DNA of 64,000 nt from Epiperipatus broadwayi (Eukaryota; Onychophora; Udeonychophora; Euonychophora; Peripatidae), in assembly GCA_028023455.1 (NCBI GenBank), contig JAQFVV010012446.1:496001-560000 (forward strand), in the 5' to 3' direction. Each line of letters starts with the position of its first letter. Position 1 is the first letter of the stretch. The position numbers and the translations under genes were made by a program. Shown here piece by piece: positions 58,442 through 64,000 of the stretch. A model generated the notes under the pieces. It had not been told where the DNA came from, searched no databases, and saw only the letters and a list, made by a program, of their open reading frames with translations.

Positions 58442-60666
58442 AGAAAATGAGGAACGTGTAATTTGTTAATGGTATTACAATTATTTTTGTAATGTAATTC
58501 TAAAGTAGAATTATATACTAGAAGTATAACCTATTGTCATATTTTACAGCTAGTGTTTGTGTGAATCAGATATACTCCCCCCATTCTAAAAAAAAATGTA
58601 TATAGCTTGTTAAAAATGTAATTTATGAACATATGTTTTAATGAGGGCAGGGCCCACATGGAGTTTTCAATCACAGATTCTACTCATTTTGCATGAAAAT
58701 ATAAAGTGATAAAATTACATTGATTGTATTCAAAACTTTTAAAGCATAGGCAATAATTCACTTTTGAATGCCTGCACTTTATTATCCTCTATAAATAATA
58801 GTTTTTAAAGAAGACCTGACATGACTGATAACTATAGAATCTATCTGACTCTGGGCTTTTAGATATACTTTAAATGGATATTTTAAGAGAACAGTTGAAG
58901 AGTTTTCTTTGTCCAAAAAAATTCAAATTATGTCATATTTAGTCAATGTTATGCACCCATCTGTTTTCCATATGTCATTAAAAATTTTACTGCTAAATTA
59001 TAACTTGAGACAACTTGACCTATCCACATTTAAAAAAAACATTGAATTTATTTTTATAAAAGAACATTATCCATATCTTTTAACTGATTAGATTTGTGGC
59101 AAAAATCTGAAAAATGCTGAAGGGAAAGAAATGTTATGTCAAACATAATATCAGGTTTATATGATTGTAATTTTGAAAATAAGTTGAAATCAATTATATG
59201 TTTTATCAGTGTTGCTGTATAAGTTATCAGTCCCACCCCCTCCCCATTCTAGGAACTAAAATTTGTAACCCAAAAGACATTTTTTCCAGCTTTCACAAGA
59301 AAAATTTTGATTTACCATGTTTGGTGAACATATTATGTGTTTTATTCCTTTATTTCTATCAAATATTCCCAGAGAATAAGACACATGCTAAAATAAAATA
59401 ATTTTTGAAACAATAATTAAATAATACTTTAAAATAAAAATATTCATTTAGTAAATTTTTAATTTTTTTTTTCAAAAATTTTCATATTTTTTGGAAAATC
59501 CTGATAAATTGTTAGAAGAGGTAGAAAATATCTTCAAATGAGAGAAAAAAATTTAATGTCAATGTTTTTTATCATGTGAAAAAGAACCACTTCCAGCAAC
59601 ACATGTCTACAAAAATATTTCATTGCTCCCCTACCCTTCGCAATGGTACTCTGATATTATGTAAATCTAGTTTACATATCTCACTGGAATGATTTATTTC
59701 AAGTTTCATCCCTCATAATGAGAAAATGAGAGAATCTGGATTCTTTCCTTTTTTCTGAATTAATATTTAGATTAATTTCAACCCACAACATCAATAATAC
59801 TTCAAAAATAGTTCATTTGCTATAAAACTGTTCAAAATTGCTCATGCATAAACTTACTCATTTTTTCTATTAACAAAATCATATTGCTTCAGTTATAAAA
59901 TATTTACTGTATTATTTAATGGTTCAGATGGTGTGATTCCACTATTAATATCAGTAATATACTATATACATAGACCGATATTTTAAATTTTTATACTTAT
60001 ATTGTTTATTGATATTATATTTTTATTTAATTAGAATTACCAACTTTTAGATTCCATTATCACTTTCTTGTTACAAAGTTACTTGTTTCAAAAATGCATT
60101 AGTTATTTTTGATTCAGAACCTTTCTTACACATAACATGTTTACATTTTTCATTAACAAAAATAGTTTCAATTGTTTTCATTCAATAATAAAATAAATAC
60201 ACTACTAGAATTATTTCATTTTTAGTACTTATTATGAACTAAGTCTTAATTAATATATTATATTTTATTAAATAATATAACAATTAGGGATTTATCCAGT
60301 AATTATTTAAGGGGAAAAATTTTAAATTTTCATATTTAAATAGATTGATTATTCAATACATTTGATTTACAATCAGACTGTGTTTTTAACAATAAAGTGA
60401 TTCATAAATCCACACATTCACATATGTTTTATTAATTATAGCAACTTTCAGCCTGATTGTTTATAATAATTATATTTGTGGTGTATTTCAAACCTGAGTC
60501 TTAAAATTCAGGTCTTGGGCAAATGTCACAATAAATTTAAGTAAAGGAGTATTCATTTCATATTTAAATAAAATATATTTATATGCAGAACGTCTTTTGC
60601 ACAATGAAGTTATTGAAAAATTAAACATTATTATTTACATATAATTTTTAATAATGATTTTGCTGT

Positions 60667-60751
60667 CTTGAAAACCCAGTGATGAAGCATCTCTGTGCTC
60701 CGTACAACTCACACCCCGGGAACCACCGACTGTGAGTGTTATAACTTCAAG
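60667..60751 (+). ncRNA. GC-rich intronic hairpin, candidate small RNA
   Basis: CTTGAA at 60,667 pairs with TTCAAG at 60,746, and an inner ACTCACA pairs exactly with TGTGAGT around CCCCGGGAACCACCGAC. A snoRNA C-box-like GTGATGA is at 60,679-60,685, but no good D box is visible. It stands out from the AT-rich intron and lies about 270 bases upstream of the next exon. It could equally be part of an unknown repeat. Confidence 0.2.
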
Positions 60752-61022
60752 CTTTGAAAAAGACTAATTTATAATAAAAGGATGGTTACTTATATTAAAT
60801 AAAATTAGCTATCAATCTTAATATTATTCATATGAATTATGTAACATAAAATATAAAATATATATCACTTTTATTTGTTTCTGATTAATTAATTAACTTT
60901 ATTAAATGGTTTAATAATTTCTGAAAAAGTTGTATACTTTATAAACACCATAATGTATTACAATAATAAAAACCATACACAATCCTATTTCACTTATTTG
61001 TGTTTTCTTTCATTATTATTAG

Positions 61023-61242
61023 GGCCTTCAGATTTCAATCAAGTTGTTAATAATTCCTTTCTTTCACCTGTTGAAAGGCATTTTTATGGACAAAACTCAA
61101 AATGTATTTCCAATTTTCCACCAAATTGCAGATCATCAAAATCTTTTCAGAAATACTCAGGGGTTAGTCCAAATCTTCAATTAAATTTCAATTTGTTCAA
61201 TTATAATAAAGAAGAAAAGTATGTACCTGTAGAAAATAACAG
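61023..61242 (+). CDS. Second coding exon of the Asn/Ser-rich protein gene
   Basis: The acceptor TTATTATTAG ends at 61,022 and the donor GTAATTG starts at 61,243. The 220 bases are open in the frame demanded by the upstream exon (codon GGG split 1/2) and leave two bases for the next junction (AG). The encoded stretch reads PSDFNQVVNNSFLSPVERHF, then CISNFPPNCRSSKSF and LQLNFNLFNYNKEEKYV. Composition matches the first coding exon: many Asn, Ser, Phe and Pro, no domain. The frame also runs backward into the intron, but the acceptor and composition mark 61,023 as the real start. Further exons must lie beyond the window. Confidence 0.75.
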
Positions 61243-64000
61243 GTAATTGAATTGCTTACTATTGTTATAAGTACTTTTTGTAATTCTTAATTTAAATATA
61301 GTATATTTGCTGCAAATAGCCTAGATAATAATACTATGTAATGGTCAGATTTTTTTTTTCAGTTCCAGTGCTTAGTAAAAAACACTAGACTCTATATTAA
61401 AAGCACAGCCTTAGGTTCACTAACAGAGATCTATAGATGGTACAAAATATACAAAGTATGATATAGACGGAGGCAATATGGTGGATCACAGAAAATAGAA
61501 TGAAATCAAATATAAATTACTAAAATTTAATGGTATTTATTAATTTAACCAAGATATATTTGCACAGTCTGTGTAAGCTAGACAGTGTCATTTGAAGACA
61601 TAAATGGATAAATAAATTTACAATAATGCCATGTTAATTAACATGTTCTCTATGCCCTGGGCTAAAGCATATTACATTAAAGTAATGTGCCTAAACTACA
61701 TATTGTTGATAAAGAATGATTGATTGTGAGGTTATGTGAGACATTGTGAGGTTATGTGAGACACCTGTAGTGAATATCATGAATCATTTATTTAATAGAC
61801 AATATTATTAAATTTAGAATTTCAATAAAATAAGATCATTGAAATCAAGAATAATGCAAGAATAATACAGACTGATACTCACTGGCAGTTCAAGAAAGTT
61901 ATATTAAATTTAATACAAAAGAAATTGGTGGTGTTGGTGAGGATTGAATTCAGAGTATGGAGTTGGGGTATGTTGAAACTGTGGCATTTTGTGTAAAGAG
62001 ATTGCAGACTGGCAGCTTGCCAGATATCCATGGAAAGTTTCAGGTCACATAAGATCAGCCCATGTCTGGCCTCAACCAAGTGTGACTGTATGACAAATAC
62101 ACATATTCTCCGATAAGAGAGTTCCTATTTCACACTGTTCTGGGAACTGCAGAAAGAAAGGGAAAATGGTCTCAACCGTATGTACCCTGAAAGATCCAAA
62201 GCAAAGATCTCAATGCCCAATGCACCTGCACTGAAAACATACATATAAATTACATAAATATATTAAATGAGGCTGATTCTTTAGTTGAGCTGAAACACTT
62301 AATCCATTTCTAAAATATCTACTTTAATAACATCTGTATATTTTCAACCACAAATTAAATAATTTTTAATTGTAAATACATTATCAAGCATACAATATTT
62401 AACTAATTGGGTGGGAAATGCATGATTATAGGACTTCACGAGTTTACTAAATAATCAGGCATTTATATAATATTCACTTTATCAACCTCACAGATACCCT
62501 TGCATTTTATTTAAATTATGTGGAGATATTTATATAAAATGCATAATAGTTATTTACAGAGTAGTAAAATATTATAGAAACAGGTTTATTTCACTCTAAA
62601 ATATTTAAGAAAATAGCCTTCAAGTGAGCAATTTGATAATATGTATAAATGTAAGGGCTAGTTCTTTAATTGATCCATATTAATATGGCAGCATACGTAG
62701 TAAAAGGAGAGGGGTGATTCACTCAGTTGACGCCTATCCAGGCACATCATAATGGAGAAATAAAATAATTTAATAAAATTCAAAAGTATTAATCCATGTG
62801 CAGAGAGAAAGCATATTAAGTTACAAAGATATAAGTTGGTTACATAATAGAAACATAAATTTAGAAAGTCATTTGATTATAGAAATTAATTTAAAATAGC
62901 TATAGCTTAGTTAGCAGGAATAGATACATTACACAAGAGCTCTTGGGTTAAATGGATTACCTCATCTGTCCAATTGGAAAATCTGTGTGCACATTAAATT
63001 CTTCTGGTGACTCCAATTGACTTGTGTGAGTCTGTTCCAGTGGGAGATTTCAGCCTTCAGTTATTCTGGTGTTTTGCAATAAAAGGAATGGCAGCAGCTT
63101 TTATTATAGATTTTAACAGCAATTTTCTTCGGTTTTGACATCTAGCTCTAGCTGGATATTCAGCAGCAGCAGAAGTTCACAGCACATCTTATGGAAGGGC
63201 ATCAGATGGTATGATGAGCTGCAGAATGGCCATTGCTGAAAAGGAAAATAATATGCTGCTGGCTTCTACCCCATCATTTTAGTTTCCCTTCAGATAATCT
63301 GGTATATGGCAAATTTTCTTTAGTAAACTTTAATGGGTTATCTCTCCTAGAAAAGAAGCTTCTCTCTCAAAATAGAATCAGCTAATATTATGACGTCTCT
63401 TTCAAAAATATAATCAGCTAAATCCTATATATACCAGAGAAGCATACAATAGAATTACCCTGCAGCATAATAATCCATTACCAAAATATTTGCTATAAAT
63501 AAATTATTTTATTTATCCAAATATCTAAAAGAATATAACAGGATATTACTATATTCAGATTGCAATTTTAATTTTGTTATAAAACTTTTACTAAATAGAT
63601 TCAAAATACGGGAGTGAACATCTGTTGTTTTTTATGTAGATGGCCACATATTTAAGCCTTTAGTGCATGTTACAAACTAGAATTAATTAGTCTTATCGTT
63701 CTTCTCCCGACCCTCATTTACATTTCTACTGTGGTGTGATTTATAAAATGCAAAATTAGAAAATTATTTATGAGTTTAAATTTAAAGATTTAAAATATTT
63801 AGAAATTTAATATTATTTTAAATTAGTTGTTGAAGACTTAAATGTAATGAAGTTAATAGTTCTAAATTAATAGATTTAAACAAGACAACTTTAAATACAT
63901 AAAACATTAGGTAAAGGTTTACTTTAGTGGCGCCAATATGTTGGCCCTCTTTTGTTTAAAATTATAACTAAATTTTTGAAAATCTTGCGAATATGCTACT
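61243..64000 (+). other. Intron continuing to window end; repeat-like, no gene
   Basis: No reading frame with motifs. A 20 bp unit (ATTGTGAGGTTATGTGAGAC) is repeated at about 61,725-61,762. Parts at 61.9-62.2 and 62.9-63.3 kb are less AT-rich and look like unclassified interspersed repeats. A TGGCGCCAATATGTTGG phrase near 63,928 resembles LTR-edge sequence but is not conclusive. Confidence 0.45.

Larger units (their letters stand above)
50683..61022 (+). other. Intron of 10.3 kb holding LINE-B copies and a SINE
   Basis: The GTAAGCC donor at 50,683 and the TTATTATTAG acceptor ending at 61,022 frame the intron. It contains a SINE (51.57 kb), two LINE-B copies (51.77-55.81 kb), a short repeat relic (58.33-58.44 kb) and a GC-rich hairpin (60.67 kb). 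The stretches 50.76-51.56, 55.81-58.33 and 58.45-60.66 kb show no gene, only AT-rich sequence. Confidence 0.65.

Noticed and set aside
63925-63945. TGGCGCCAATATGTTGG as a primer binding site of an LTR retrotransposon
   Set aside because: No LTR or pol frame could be tied to it within the window; a similar phrase at 26,648 is at the outer edge of an LTR instead.

Overview
This is a window of AT-rich eukaryotic nuclear DNA from an animal, most likely an invertebrate. The signs are GT-AG exons separated by a 10 kb intron, non-LTR retrotransposons of several kinds, a Penelope-like element, hAT (ZBED5-like) transposase fossils, a Ty3/gypsy remnant and tRNA-derived SINEs. I cannot name the phylum from sequence alone. 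There is no bacterial-style operon, rRNA gene or CRISPR array. Most of the window is transposable-element sequence, most of it broken by frameshifts, truncations and stop codons.

Layout. 0-5.64 kb: a minus-strand APE-type LINE (called LINE-A here) with a long frameshifted ORF1, two zinc knuckles, and an endonuclease-RT ORF2 running off the left edge. 5.67-19.66 kb: a giant inverted repeat with arms of about 5 kb. Each arm carries the same stack: a hAT-type terminus, a tRNA-like SINE piece, a decayed Penelope-type GIY-YIG domain, a decayed hAT transposase and a hammerhead-bearing terminal unit. In the centre lies a second, better preserved Penelope-like element (PLE, 11.3-13.2 kb, minus strand) flanked by direct repeats that contain hammerhead-ribozyme-like motifs. 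Each arm has private later insertions whose empty sites are preserved in the other arm. 19.7-21.0 kb: the 3' part of another LINE-A copy. 21.8-22.2 kb: a fold-back element. 23.9-26.7 kb: a 5'-truncated Ty3/gypsy pol plus 3' LTR. 27.1 kb: a RING-finger pseudogene. 27.8-29.1 kb: LINE-B, minus strand. 33.8-35.8 kb: an RTE-like LINE. 37.1-38.2 kb: another LINE (LINE-C).

39.6-49.8 kb is a tandem triplication (units of about 3.1-3.9 kb). Every unit holds the same candidate promoter region and a noncoding exon ending in AAACGCAG followed by a GTAATA donor. It lies immediately upstream of the one clear host gene: a coding exon at 50,179-50,682 (with ATG) and a second at 61,023-61,242, in compatible phase, both plus strand. 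The protein is Asn/Ser-rich and I do not recognise it. The triplication would give this gene three alternative 5' exons. Its 10.3 kb intron contains two LINE-B copies, one nearly full length but broken.

The most unusual structures are the PLE with hammerhead-like terminal repeats and related fold-back copies (10.1-16.3 and 41.1-41.5 kb), the giant inverted repeat with datable nested insertions, and the triplicated first-exon region. Statements about families rest on motif recognition by eye; no database search was run.
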